From: Lentzea sp. NBRC 102530
GTDB taxonomy: Bacteria > Actinomycetota > Actinomycetes > Mycobacteriales > Pseudonocardiaceae
Length of the DNA stretch: 64,000 nucleotides
Assembly (NCBI RefSeq): GCF_030269365.1
Contig: NZ_BSTF01000003.1
Coordinates: 372,001-436,000, forward strand
Direction of reading: 5' to 3'
Below are positions 56,313 to 64,000 of this stretch, piece by piece. Every line of letters starts with the position of its first letter. The stretch's first letter is position 1. The notes beneath the pieces are model-generated. The model ran no database searches. It worked only from the letters and a program-made list of their open reading frames with translations, and was not told the DNA's origin. Position numbers and translations under genes: made by a program.

Positions 56313-57755
56313 TCATTTCTTGTGAAGCTCGGCTTCATTGGCGATGTTGCGCACCATGCCGCCGAACACGATGCCGTGGAAGGGGTAGACCGCCGCCCAG
56401 TAGAGGTGGCCGGCGAGCCCTTTGGGTACGAACACGGCGCGTTGGCGGTAAGTGGACCCGTCTCCCTCGTTGCCCGCCACTCGAAGCTCCAGCCAGGCCT
56501 TCCCGGGCACCTTCATCTCGGCGCGCAGCCGCAGCAGCGAGCCGCGTTCGATCTCCTCGACCCGCCACCAGTCGAGCGCGTCACCGGTGTGGAGGCGGTG
56601 CGGGTCCCGGCGGCCCCGCCTGAGCCCGACCCCGCCGGCGAGCCGGTCCATCCAGCCGCGCACCGCCCAGGCCAGCGGGAACGAGTACCAGCCGCGCTCG
56701 CCGCCGATGCCCTCGACCACCTCCCACAGCCGTTCGGGGGAGGCGTGCGTCCTGCGCTCGCGTTCGTCGATGTAGGCGGACCCGCCGGACCAGTCGGGGT
56801 CGCTCGGCAGCGGCTCGCTCGGCGCACCCGGCGTGGACGCCCCCGACCAGCGCGTCTCGACGTCGGCGTCCCGGATCTTGTCCAGGGCCAGCTCGACGGC
56901 CTTGTCGTAACCGATGTTCTCGCCGGGCAACAACGTCCGGATGTCGTTCTCGCGGCACACCACCTCGTGCACCAGGGACTCGATCAACGGCCGCGCGATC
57001 GACTTCGGCACCGGCGTGACGACGTTGACCCAGTGCGACGACAACCCCGGCGTCAGCAGCGGCACCGGCAGCACCCGGCGTCGCGGCAGCCCCGCGACCT
57101 TGGCGTACCGCATCATCATTTCCAGGTAGGTGAGGACGTCCGGCCCGCCGATGTCGAACGTGCGGTTCTGGCCTTCGAGCGTCGTGGCGTCGACCAGGTA
57201 CCGCAGCACGTCCCGGACGGCGATCGGCTGGATGCGGTTGTGCACCCACCTCGGCGTGACCATGACCGGCAGCCGTTCGGTGAGGTAGCGCAGCATCTCG
57301 AAGCTGGCAGAACCCGACCCGATGATCACCGCGGCCTGCAGCACCACGGCCTGCACGCCGGAGCGCAGGAAGACCTCGCCGACCTCCTTGCGCGACGCGA
57401 GGTGCGGCGACAGCTCGGTGCCCTCGGGGTGCAGCCCGCCCAGGTAGACGATTCGGCGCACCCCGGCCCGTTCGGCGGCGTAGGCCAGGTTCTGCGCGGC
57501 CTTGCGGTCGGCGTCCGCGAAGTCCTTCGAGTGCAACGAGTGCACCAGGTAGTGGACGACGTCGATGCCCTTGAGGGCTTCGTCGAGGTCACCGAGCACG
57601 TCCCCGCGCACGATCTCGACGTCGGCCGCCCACGGCACGTCGCGCAGCTTCTCCGGAGATCGGACGAGGCAACGGACCTCGTGCCCTTCGGCCAGCAGCC
57701 TGGGCACGAGTCGTCCGCCGAGGTACCCGGTCGCGCCGGTAACGAGACACCGCAT
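56313..57755 (-). CDS. SDR family NAD(P)-binding protein with DUF2867 domain
   Basis: A 480-aa protein with an N-terminal extended SDR Rossmann domain (MRCLVTGATGYLGGRLVPRL; VVHYLVHSLHSKDFADADRK) and a C-terminal DUF2867 domain beginning near residue 340 (WYSFPLAWAVRGWMDRLAG; LYWAAVYPFHGIVFGG). The reaction is unknown; similar proteins often lie near quinone or lipid-modifying genes. ATG at 57755 has AGGA nearby. It lies 48 bp from the tdh start and is convergent with nothing. Confidence 0.82.
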   Translation of the reverse strand: MRCLVTGATGYLGGRLVPRLLAEGHEVRCLVRSPEKLRDVPWAADVEIVRGDVLGDLDEALKGIDVVHYLVHSLHSKDFADADRKAAQNLAYAAERAGVRRIVYLGGLHPEGTELSPHLASRKEVGEVFLRSGVQAVVLQAAVIIGSGSASFEMLRYLTERLPVMVTPRWVHNRIQPIAVRDVLRYLVDATTLEGQNRTFDIGGPDVLTYLEMMMRYAKVAGLPRRRVLPVPLLTPGLSSHWVNVVTPVPKSIARPLIESLVHEVVCRENDIRTLLPGENIGYDKAVELALDKIRDADVETRWSGASTPGAPSEPLPSDPDWSGGSAYIDERERRTHASPERLWEVVEGIGGERGWYSFPLAWAVRGWMDRLAGGVGLRRGRRDPHRLHTGDALDWWRVEEIERGSLLRLRAEMKVPGKAWLELRVAGNEGDGSTYRQRAVFVPKGLAGHLYWAAVYPFHGIVFGGMVRNIANEAELHKK

Positions 57756-57791
57756 GTCCCGATCCTGCGGGTTGCCCGGCCTCCGTGCAGA

Positions 57792-58328
57792 TCAGCGCTT
57801 GGAGCGCTTGATCACCACCGTGCCGCCCCTGACCACGCCCTTGAGCTGGAAGTGCGGGTTGCCGACGGTGTTGCGGACCTTGTCCTTCAACTCGCCGGCG
57901 GTGATCTCCACGGCGTCGAAGTTCACCGACGACCCGGCCGGCACCAGCATCTTCACCGTGCCGAGCGACACGTCGAGGTCGACGTTCACGACCGGCGGCA
58001 CCTCGGCGGCGGTGAAGTCGAGGTTGGTGGTGCCGAGGGTGTTGCGGATGACGAGCTCCTGCGGCACGACCCAGTGGCCCTTGCGGGTCGTGGTGCTCAT
58101 CGTGTTCTTGAGTTCGGTGCGGGCGTGGGCCAGTTCGTTGTTGACCATGCCCGGCAGGTCCATCAACACGCCGTTGAGGTCTGCCCTGGTCTTCGCGGCG
58201 AGAGCGGTGTCCGTGCGGACGGTGAACTCGTCCAGCGTGATCATGCCGCGGCCCACCGCCTTGTTCAGCAGGCTGACGACGTGCTCACGTTCCGCGTCGG
58301 ACACGCGTAAGTCTCTGGGGTCTGTCAT
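57792..58328 (-). CDS. DUF1707 and LiaF-like domain protein
   Basis: A 178-aa protein with an N-terminal DUF1707 (DLRVSDAEREHVVSLLNKAV, GRGMITLDEFTVRTDTALAA) and a C-terminal beta-rich domain resembling LiaF/DUF2154 (VPPVVNVDLDVSLGTVKMLV, GNPHFQLKGVVRGGTVVIKR). ATG overlaps the response-regulator stop (ATGA), so it is the third cistron of the kinase operon. LiaF-type proteins modulate envelope-stress kinases, which fits the context. Confidence 0.8.
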   Translation of the reverse strand: MTDPRDLRVSDAEREHVVSLLNKAVGRGMITLDEFTVRTDTALAAKTRADLNGVLMDLPGMVNNELAHARTELKNTMSTTTRKGHWVVPQELVIRNTLGTTNLDFTAAEVPPVVNVDLDVSLGTVKMLVPAGSSVNFDAVEITAGELKDKVRNTVGNPHFQLKGVVRGGTVVIKRSKR

Positions 58329-58987
58329 TTCTCTGCCTCCGGTTCGGCGTCGAGACCGTGCTCGATGGCATAACGCGCCAGCTCCACCCGGTTGTGCAGT
58401 TGGAGTTTCCGCAAAGTCGACTGGACGTGGTTTTCGACCGTGCGGTGGGAGATGACCAGGCGGTTCGCGATCTGCCGTGCGGTGAGACCCTTGGCGACGA
58501 GCCGCAGCACCTCGGTCTCCCGGTCGGTGAGCTGGGGCTTCTCCTCGGAGCCGTCCGGGGCGGCGGCCATCCGCCGGTACTCGCCCAGGACCAGGCCCGC
58601 GAGGCCCGCCGTGAACACCGCGTCGCCCGCGGCCGTGCGGGAGACGGCCTCGACCAGTTCCTCCGACGACGCGGACTTCACGAGGTAACCCGACGCTCCG
58701 GCCTTCACGGCCTGCAGGACGTCGTCGTGCTCACCGGACGCGGACAGCACCAGCACGCGCGTCTCCGGCAGCTCGCTGGTGATCATCGCGGTGGCGTCGA
58801 CGCCGGAGAGTTCGCCGAGGTTGAGGTCCATCAGGACCACGTTCGGACGCACGGCCTTCGCGATGCGCACGGCCGAGGGCGCGTCGCCTGCGGTCGCCAC
58901 GATCTCGAAGCCGCGTTCCTGCAGGTCGCGAGCCACGCCTTCGCGCCACATCGGGTGGTCGTCCACGACCATCACCGAGACCGTCAT
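58325..58987 (-). CDS. NarL/FixJ family response regulator
   Basis: A 220-aa protein with a receiver domain (MVVDDHPMWREGVARDL; phosphoacceptor in VVLMDLNLGELSG; K in SGYLVKSASSEEL) and a LuxR HTH (LTDRETEVLRLVAKGLTARQ). ATG at 58987 overlaps the kinase stop by 4 bp. Partner of the adjacent kinase. Confidence 0.93.
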   Translation of the reverse strand: MTVSVMVVDDHPMWREGVARDLQERGFEIVATAGDAPSAVRIAKAVRPNVVLMDLNLGELSGVDATAMITSELPETRVLVLSASGEHDDVLQAVKAGASGYLVKSASSEELVEAVSRTAAGDAVFTAGLAGLVLGEYRRMAAAPDGSEEKPQLTDRETEVLRLVAKGLTARQIANRLVISHRTVENHVQSTLRKLQLHNRVELARYAIEHGLDAEPEAEK

Positions 58988-60144
58988 CTTGCCGCCCCCT
59001 TCCTGTACACCCGAACCTCCCACTCCGTGCCCTCCCCCGGCCCGGTCTGGAGCTCGAGCGTGCCGCCGAGCGACTCCACCCGGCCCTTGATCGACTTCGC
59101 GATCCCCATCCTGCCCTCCGCGGCGGCCAGCGCGATCCGGCCTTCCGGGATGCCGGGACCATCGTCCCTGACGCTGAGCACTATCTCCTCGCCGAGGTCT
59201 TCGAGCAGCACCCACGCCCGTGCGTCCTCGCCGGCGTGCTTGTCCACGTTGGACAGCGCCTCGCGGACCAGCGACGTCAGTTCGTTCGCCGCCGCGGCCG
59301 CGAACATCACCTGCGTCGCGGGGGTCGAGATCTGGATGCGGGGCGTGGCCAGCAACTGCAACCCGGGCCGCAGATCGATCTCGCCGTCCACAGTGGAGTC
59401 CGCGGGCGCGGCGGCGACGAGGTTCCGCAGTGCGACCTCCTGCTCGCCGGCCATCTTGGCCAGTTCGGCGGCCTCCCCGCCGACCTCGAGCCCGCGCTTG
59501 CGCACGCGGGCGAGCACCTGGAGCACGCTGTCGTGGATCGACCGGGCAAGCCTTTCGCGTTCCGCGGTGGCCGCTTCCGCTCGGAGGGCCTGTGCGAGGA
59601 GGACGGCCGACCTGCGGGCCGTGGCCGAGGCCATGCCGACGACCATGCCCGCGCCCGCGAGCAACACGACGTCGCGCAACAGGTCGAGGCTGGGCACGCC
59701 CTTGCTCAGGTACGTGGAGAGGCCGACGGCCAGCCCGCCCGCGAAGCCCGCGTACGGCCCGCCCAACGCCCCGAGCGCGACCGCCGGAACGCACGCCCAG
59801 ATCGTGGTGATCAGCGGGACGTTCAGCGTCAGCAGCTGTTGCTCGGACATGATCAACGGCGACAACGACATGAGACCGCAGGTCAGGGCCAGGTCCACGA
59901 GGACCAGCGGCCACCGCCTGCCCCACGTCGTGCTGTACGCACGGCTCGTGAAGACGGACCACAGCGCCATCGCTCCGAGCGTCGCCCACGCGAGCCACGG
60001 CCGTACGTAACCGGACTGGTTCGCGATGACGTTCGCCGCCGCGAAGAGGAATGTGACTATGCGTAGCGCAATCGTCCCGCGCCACAGGGGCGTGGCCGGG
60101 TCCTCGATCACCTTCGTCACACGTTCGGCAGGCTCTTTGGGCAC
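58984..60144 (-). CDS. MacS-like membrane histidine kinase
   Basis: A 386-aa sensor kinase with about five membrane segments in the first 175 residues (DUF5931-like), a HisKA_3 dimerisation region with the phospho-His in LARSIHDSVLQVLARV, and a HATPase_c domain (REALSNVDKHAGEDARAWVL; VRDDGPGIPEGRIALA). GTG start with AAAGGAG 7 nt upstream. Operon: kinase, regulator, DUF1707 protein. Signal unknown, probably envelope state. Confidence 0.9.
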   Translation of the reverse strand: MPKEPAERVTKVIEDPATPLWRGTIALRIVTFLFAAANVIANQSGYVRPWLAWATLGAMALWSVFTSRAYSTTWGRRWPLVLVDLALTCGLMSLSPLIMSEQQLLTLNVPLITTIWACVPAVALGALGGPYAGFAGGLAVGLSTYLSKGVPSLDLLRDVVLLAGAGMVVGMASATARRSAVLLAQALRAEAATAERERLARSIHDSVLQVLARVRKRGLEVGGEAAELAKMAGEQEVALRNLVAAAPADSTVDGEIDLRPGLQLLATPRIQISTPATQVMFAAAAANELTSLVREALSNVDKHAGEDARAWVLLEDLGEEIVLSVRDDGPGIPEGRIALAAAEGRMGIAKSIKGRVESLGGTLELQTGPGEGTEWEVRVYRKGAAR

Positions 60145-60261
60145 GCTGTGCTCCTTTCAGGCACCATCCTGCCGGGTGAACGTGTGCCAGCTAACCCCCA
60201 GGTGGCCGTCTTCTGCCGAACGGAGGAATGTGCGACGCTCTCCGGGTTCGGGGGAGGGGCG

Positions 60262-61464
60262 ATGCGGGTGCGCGATTGGCCGGTGTGGACTTTGCGGCGG
60301 CCCGCGCTCTGCTACTGGCTGTTCATCGACGTGGCAGCCCTCGCCACCGTCACGTACGCGATCGTTTCGTCCGAAACGCCGTCACCCTCCGAAATCGCCA
60401 GGTTCGCCGCCATCGCCGGCACCGCGGGCGCGGTCATCATCGCCAGCGCCATGTACAGCCACCGCCTGGGCGAGACCGAGCGCAACCCGTGGGCCGCACA
60501 CCTCTCCTACCTGACCGCGGGCATCATCGCGCTCCCCCCGAACCTGATGGTGCTGCTGCTCTTCGGCCCGGCCCTGCACTGCCTGCTGGCGCAACGCCCG
60601 GAAACCCACCGCTGGCTGTTCACCCTGAGCGCCACCACCCTGGCCGTCTTCACCACCCGCTACCTCCTCGGCTGGGTCAACCCCGACGGCAACCTGCTGA
60701 TCATGACCGTGGGCGCGACCATCCTGCTGATCCTGCGCGCCGGCCTGATCGCCTTCGGCCTCAAGCTCCGCCGCCCCACCGCGACGTTCGAGGAGAACGT
60801 CGGCGAACCCATCGACGCGGTCCTGGGGATAGTGGCCGTGTCGATCGGTGGCCTCATGGGCTGCGTGGCCACCTCGAACGCCGTCCACGCCCTGATCGCC
60901 GGACCCCCGCTGGCCCTGCTGGAACGAGCGGCCCAACTCCCCCAATGGCGCCGCTCGGCCCAGCGCGACGCCAAGACCGGCCTCGCCAACGCCGTCCACT
61001 GGGACAGCCGGGCCCGTTACGAACTGACCAAGGGCGCGGGCCGCACCCGCCCGATGGCCGTGATGCTGCTCGACCTGGACCACTTCAAGAAGGTCAACGA
61101 CGAGGTCGGCCACCTGGCCGGGGACGCGGCGCTGGCCGCGATCTCGTTGCTGCTGCGCGGCACCGTCCGGCGCGGCGACCTCGTCGGGCGGTTCGGTGGC
61201 GAGGAGTTCGTGGTGCTGCTGCCCGAGGCCACTCCCGACGAGGCCGAGTCGGTGGCGGAACGGGTGCGCAAGGCCGTGGCGGCGTTGCGGGTGCCCACGA
61301 TGGCGTACGACGGCAAGCCGTACGAGCTCCAGGGGCTGACCGTGTCCATCGGGGTGTCGACGACGACCCGGTTCGGGTACGAGCTGCCGGACCTGCTGGT
61401 GGCGGCGGACGCGGCGTTGCTCGCGGCGAAGGCGTACGGACGCAACCTCGTGTCGATGGCCTAG
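60262..61464 (+). CDS. Membrane GGDEF-domain protein, probable diguanylate cyclase
   Basis: A 400-aa protein with an N-terminal membrane region of several helices (residues about 15–215) and a C-terminal GGDEF domain. The catalytic motif is GGEEF (RFGGEEFVVLLPEA), preceded by VMLLDLDHFKKVNDEVGH, so c-di-GMP synthesis is expected. ATG at 60262 follows GGGGGAGGGG; an ATG at 60148 would add a 38-residue unconserved leader. Divergent from the kinase operon, which may share the signal. Confidence 0.88.
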   Translation: MRVRDWPVWTLRRPALCYWLFIDVAALATVTYAIVSSETPSPSEIARFAAIAGTAGAVIIASAMYSHRLGETERNPWAAHLSYLTAGIIALPPNLMVLLLFGPALHCLLAQRPETHRWLFTLSATTLAVFTTRYLLGWVNPDGNLLIMTVGATILLILRAGLIAFGLKLRRPTATFEENVGEPIDAVLGIVAVSIGGLMGCVATSNAVHALIAGPPLALLERAAQLPQWRRSAQRDAKTGLANAVHWDSRARYELTKGAGRTRPMAVMLLDLDHFKKVNDEVGHLAGDAALAAISLLLRGTVRRGDLVGRFGGEEFVVLLPEATPDEAESVAERVRKAVAALRVPTMAYDGKPYELQGLTVSIGVSTTTRFGYELPDLLVAADAALLAAKAYGRNLVSMA

Positions 61465-61485
61465 CGCCCCACCGCGATACGCCGT

Positions 61486-61501
61486 CCCCCCCCCCCCCCC
61501 C
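61486..61501. repeat. C16 homopolymer
   Basis: Sixteen consecutive C residues lie 21 bp after the GGDEF stop. It is flanked by near-identical copies of CCGCGAYACGCCGTCC (left copy ending at the tract, right copy at 61503–61518). Length is likely variable between cells or misread by sequencing. The tract lies between convergent genes, not inside a coding region. Confidence 0.9.
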
Positions 61502-61613
61502 AGCCGCGACACGCCGTCCACTCAGTGCACGCGGGGCGCTTTCGTTCGCGTGGACCGCACGCAGGGGCCCCGCGTGCGTCACACGACGGCGGCGCTGGGG
61601 TGCGGGACGGCGC

Positions 61614-62054
61614 TTAGGCGTTCAGGTACTTCGTGATCTCCGTGCGCATGTGCTCGTGCGCGAACCGCGCCTTCGCGAACCCGTAGGAGAAGAGCAGGCT
61701 CGGCGACTCGAACGTGATGCCCACGTCGATCCGCACCTGCCCGGTCCCGGCCTCGGCCACCTTCACGTGGCTGCGCAACGTCGTCCGGGGCTGTTGGTGC
61801 GCCACGGTGAGCACCTCGTCGTCGCCGCGCAGCACCAGGTCCGCGCGGTAGGTGATGTGCATGCCCACCGGTCCGAACTTCAGCCGCGACGTAACGGCGG
61901 TGCTGCGCAGCACGCCCGGACCCGGCGGCACGGTCGCGGTCGAGACCGCCAGCGGGTGCATGGTCACCAGCCGCGGGACGTCGGCCATCAGGTCGACCGC
62001 CGAGGCGACGGTACCCCTGCCGGTGATCGTGTAGTCGAACGTTCCAGTGCGCAC
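61614..62054 (-). CDS. SRPBCC-type (polyketide cyclase/DUF2505-like) protein
   Basis: A 146-aa protein whose pattern (TGTFDYTITGRGTVASAVDL; FGPVGMHITYRADLVLRG; ITFESPSLLFSYGFAKARF) matches a START-fold/SRPBCC lipid- or ligand-binding domain. No catalytic motif. GTG at 62054 lies 2 bp after the AI-2E stop, so it is cotranscribed with the transporter. Role unknown. Confidence 0.65.
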   Translation of the reverse strand: MRTGTFDYTITGRGTVASAVDLMADVPRLVTMHPLAVSTATVPPGPGVLRSTAVTSRLKFGPVGMHITYRADLVLRGDDEVLTVAHQQPRTTLRSHVKVAEAGTGQVRIDVGITFESPSLLFSYGFAKARFAHEHMRTEITKYLNA

Positions 62055-62056
62055 GT

Positions 62057-63208
62057 TCAGAGTTCCTTCACCCGTTCGCTCTTGTCGTCCTTGGGTGCCG
62101 TGTCCTGCGGGTTCAGCACGTCCACCTGCTCCGGCTCCTGCGCCGCGTCCGCATCGGACACCAGCGACCGGATCCCGGAGTTCAGCACCGCCAGCAACGG
62201 CACCGCCAGCAACGCCCCGGCGATCCCGCCGGTCACCAACCCGCCGGCGATGGCCAGCACCACGGCCAGCGGGTGCAGCTTCACCGCGCGCCCCAGCAAC
62301 AACGGCTGCAGGACGTGCGACTCCAGCTGCATCACGCCGATCAACACGGCCAGCACCACAAGCGCAGCGATAGGCCCGTTGGTCACCAACGCGATCAACA
62401 CAGCCACAGCGCCCGTGAACACCGCACCGATGATGGGGATGAACGCCCCGAGGAACACCAACGCCGACAGCGGCACCACGAGCGGCACCCCGATGATCGC
62501 CAGCCCGATGCCGACACCGACGGCGTCCACGATCGCGACCACGGCGGTCGCCCGCACGTAGGAGACGAGCGACCCGAACCCGCGGCGCCCGGCCACGTCC
62601 ACCCGCTGCCGCACGTCCCTGGGCACCGCGCGGGTGACGAACCGCCAGATCCCGTCGCCGTCGTGCAAGAAGAAGATCAGCGTGAAGAGCGCCAGCAGCA
62701 ACCCGGTCAGCAGCTCGCCGAGGGTCGCCGCGGTGGTGAGGGCACCGGACGTGATCTCCGCCTGGTTCTCCTTGATCGTCTTGACGACCTCGTTGACGTA
62801 CCCCTGCAGCTGCTGGTCCGACAGGTGCGCGGGCCCGTCCTTCAGCCACTTCTGGATGGTGTCCAGCGACGCGGCCACCTGCGACTGCAGCTCCGGCAGA
62901 CCGCGGGAGAACTCGCTGATCACGAACGTCAGCACACCGCCGAGCACGCCGATGCCCAGGATCATCATCACCGTGGTCGCGACCCCGCGCGGCACCCGCC
63001 ACTCGACGAGCTTCGTCACCCCCGGCGACAGCAGGGCGGCGAGCAGCAGGGCGATTGCGACGGGGATCACGATCGACGCGAGGAAGCCGAACACGTACGC
63101 GACGACGTACAACGCGGCGATCACCACGACGAACCGCCAGCTCAGCGCGGCGCTCACCCGCAACAGCTTCGGAACGCGGTTGCTGATCTCCGACTCCGGC
63201 GTGCTCAT
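62057..63208 (-). CDS. AI-2E family transporter (PerM/TqsA-like)
   Basis: A 383-aa membrane protein with eight or so helices and the family motif GPIAALVVLAVLIGVMQLES, then HVLQPLLLGRAVKLHPLAVV. Members transport autoinducer-2 or other solutes, or export Na+; the substrate is not predictable. ATG at 63208 with GAGG just upstream; an in-frame GTG extension is ignored. A Lys/Asp-rich C-terminal tail ends KDDKSERVKEL. Confidence 0.88.
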   Translation of the reverse strand: MSTPESEISNRVPKLLRVSAALSWRFVVVIAALYVVAYVFGFLASIVIPVAIALLLAALLSPGVTKLVEWRVPRGVATTVMMILGIGVLGGVLTFVISEFSRGLPELQSQVAASLDTIQKWLKDGPAHLSDQQLQGYVNEVVKTIKENQAEITSGALTTAATLGELLTGLLLALFTLIFFLHDGDGIWRFVTRAVPRDVRQRVDVAGRRGFGSLVSYVRATAVVAIVDAVGVGIGLAIIGVPLVVPLSALVFLGAFIPIIGAVFTGAVAVLIALVTNGPIAALVVLAVLIGVMQLESHVLQPLLLGRAVKLHPLAVVLAIAGGLVTGGIAGALLAVPLLAVLNSGIRSLVSDADAAQEPEQVDVLNPQDTAPKDDKSERVKEL

Positions 63209-63288
63209 GGACCTCAACTTAACTGTTCGGACCCTCGCCAACCCGGAACTCCACCAGGGATGATCCGACTCGTCAGGGGGAGGACGAA

Positions 63289-64000
63289 GTGATCAAGCCG
63301 GAAGACTTGACCGAAGTCGAGCGCCAGGTCGCGGGCGCCTACGCCGGCGGCACCGAGATCGACCTGACCGGACAGAGCGCCCGCGGCGAGGTGCTCACCG
63401 GTCTGCTGACCGGTATGTACCGCGTTCCGCGCAAGGGACTACCCGCTTTGCGCCTGCGCAACGCGCGGATCACCGGGAAGTTCGAACTCGAGGGCACGCG
63501 CGTCACGCGGGTCATCGACCTGACCCACTGCGCGTTCGAGGAACCGCTCGACCTCCGCATGGCCCGCCTGATCGGCCTGCGCCTGCGCGGTACCCGCGTG
63601 CCGGGTCTGCAGGGCCGCAACCTCAGGGTCTTCAGCGACCTGGTGCTCGAAGCCGGCTTCACCTGCACCGGCACCGTCGACCTCACCGACGCGGCGGTGG
63701 ACGGCACCCTCCGGCTCGCCGGCGCGGTGCTCCGTTCCAACACCCACCACGCGCTGCTCGGCGCACGCCTGCGGGTCAGCGGTTCCGTGCAGGCCATCGC
63801 GATGCGCGCGCAAGGTGAGGTGAGGCTGCGCGGCGCGAACGTCGGCGGCAGCGTGCACCTCGGGGGTGCGCGGCTGATCAACACCGGCAAGGACGCGCTC
63901 GACGCGTCCGGGCTCGTCGTCGCCGGCAACGTCTTCTGCAACGCCGAGGGCGGCCGGTTCACCGCCGACGGCCGCGTCCTCTTCGACGGCGCACGGATCG
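63289..64000 (+). CDS. Repeat (beta-helix/pentapeptide-like) protein, N-terminal part
   Basis: An open frame of 237 codons running off the right edge. It starts with GTG at 63289 after GGGGGAGGA. The N-terminal VIKPEDLTEVERQVAGAYAG precedes many short repeats of the type L-x-L-x-G-A-x-V-x-G (LRLAGAVLRSN; VRLRGANVGGSVHLGGARL), which suggest a beta-helix or bactofilin/pentapeptide-like solenoid. The family cannot be named from this part. It reads divergent from the AI-2E gene. Confidence 0.6.
   Translation, partial: MIKPEDLTEVERQVAGAYAGGTEIDLTGQSARGEVLTGLLTGMYRVPRKGLPALRLRNARITGKFELEGTRVTRVIDLTHCAFEEPLDLRMARLIGLRLRGTRVPGLQGRNLRVFSDLVLEAGFTCTGTVDLTDAAVDGTLRLAGAVLRSNTHHALLGARLRVSGSVQAIAMRAQGEVRLRGANVGGSVHLGGARLINTGKDALDASGLVVAGNVFCNAEGGRFTADGRVLFDGARI

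Noticed and set aside
61486..61501. Phase-variable coding switch at the C16 tract
   Set aside because: The tract lies outside both flanking genes, after the GGDEF stop, so length change would not shift a reading frame.

Overview
The window is about 64 kb of a high-GC actinobacterial chromosome centred on the replication origin. The order gyrB–dciA–recF–gnd–dnaN–oriC–dnaA–rpmH–rnpA–yidD–yidC–khpB–rsmG–parA–parB, followed by cwlM–trxA–trxB–anti-sigma–sigM–pseudokinase–murJ–DUF6049–nudix–pcnA, matches the mycobacterial/Streptomyces origin neighbourhood gene for gene (Mycobacterium tuberculosis Rv0001–Rv0005 and Rv3907–Rv3924). The very high GC content, frequent GTG starts, a DUF397/XRE-DUF5753 pair, a DasR-type operator and a CU044_5270-type protein point to a filamentous actinomycete. 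I infer order Pseudonocardiales (Lentzea/Saccharothrix/Actinosynnema-like), but the genus cannot be fixed from this sequence alone.

Layout. 1–4246 (minus strand): start of gyrB, dciA, recF, gnd, dnaN. 4247–5143: oriC, with a few degenerate DnaA boxes and an unusual array of an 11-bp CCCGGG-cored repeat. 5144–6766: dnaA. 7114–9516 (plus): rpmH to khpB, ended by a strong terminator. 9567–10244: about 680 bp without a gene, holding a purine-rich tract and a large inverted repeat. 10245–13549: a phosphatase gene, rsmG, parA and parB, with four parS sites. 13687–15968: a Ddl-like ligase and an aminotransferase. 16104–27057: the conserved envelope, redox and sigma-factor block. 27100–28533: pcnA.

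28629–34483 holds a small HTH protein, an MFS permease, yqgE, an SdpI-like membrane protein and leuS behind a leucine leader-peptide attenuator. 34605–41634 holds an EcsC-like protein, a TetR/MMPL pair, a beta-propeller protein and a DUF2339 membrane protein whose 3' flank is a 166-bp imperfect palindrome. 41738–46828 is a complete ribose-type operon (lacI-rbsACBK) with tightly overlapping genes. 46789–50637 holds a NosD-like lipoprotein, ptsI under a DasR (dre) box, and a RidA/MarR pair sharing a duplicated operator. 50606–53958 is a minus-strand regulatory cluster (XRE, DUF397, ECF sigma factor, membrane protein, LysR). 54055–56264 is the threonine-degrading kbl–tdh pair. The right end carries an SDR-DUF2867 protein, a MacS-like kinase/response regulator/DUF1707 operon, a diguanylate-cyclase-like protein, a C16 tract, an SRPBCC/AI-2E transporter pair and the start of a repeat protein.

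No insertion sequence, CRISPR array, tRNA or rRNA gene was found. The main points of interest are regulatory and structural: the oriC repeat array, a DnaA-box cluster hidden in dciA, dispersed parS-like sites, the leuS attenuator, the 166-bp palindrome, and sites for SigR, DasR, LacI, MarR and a Crp-like protein readable from sequence.
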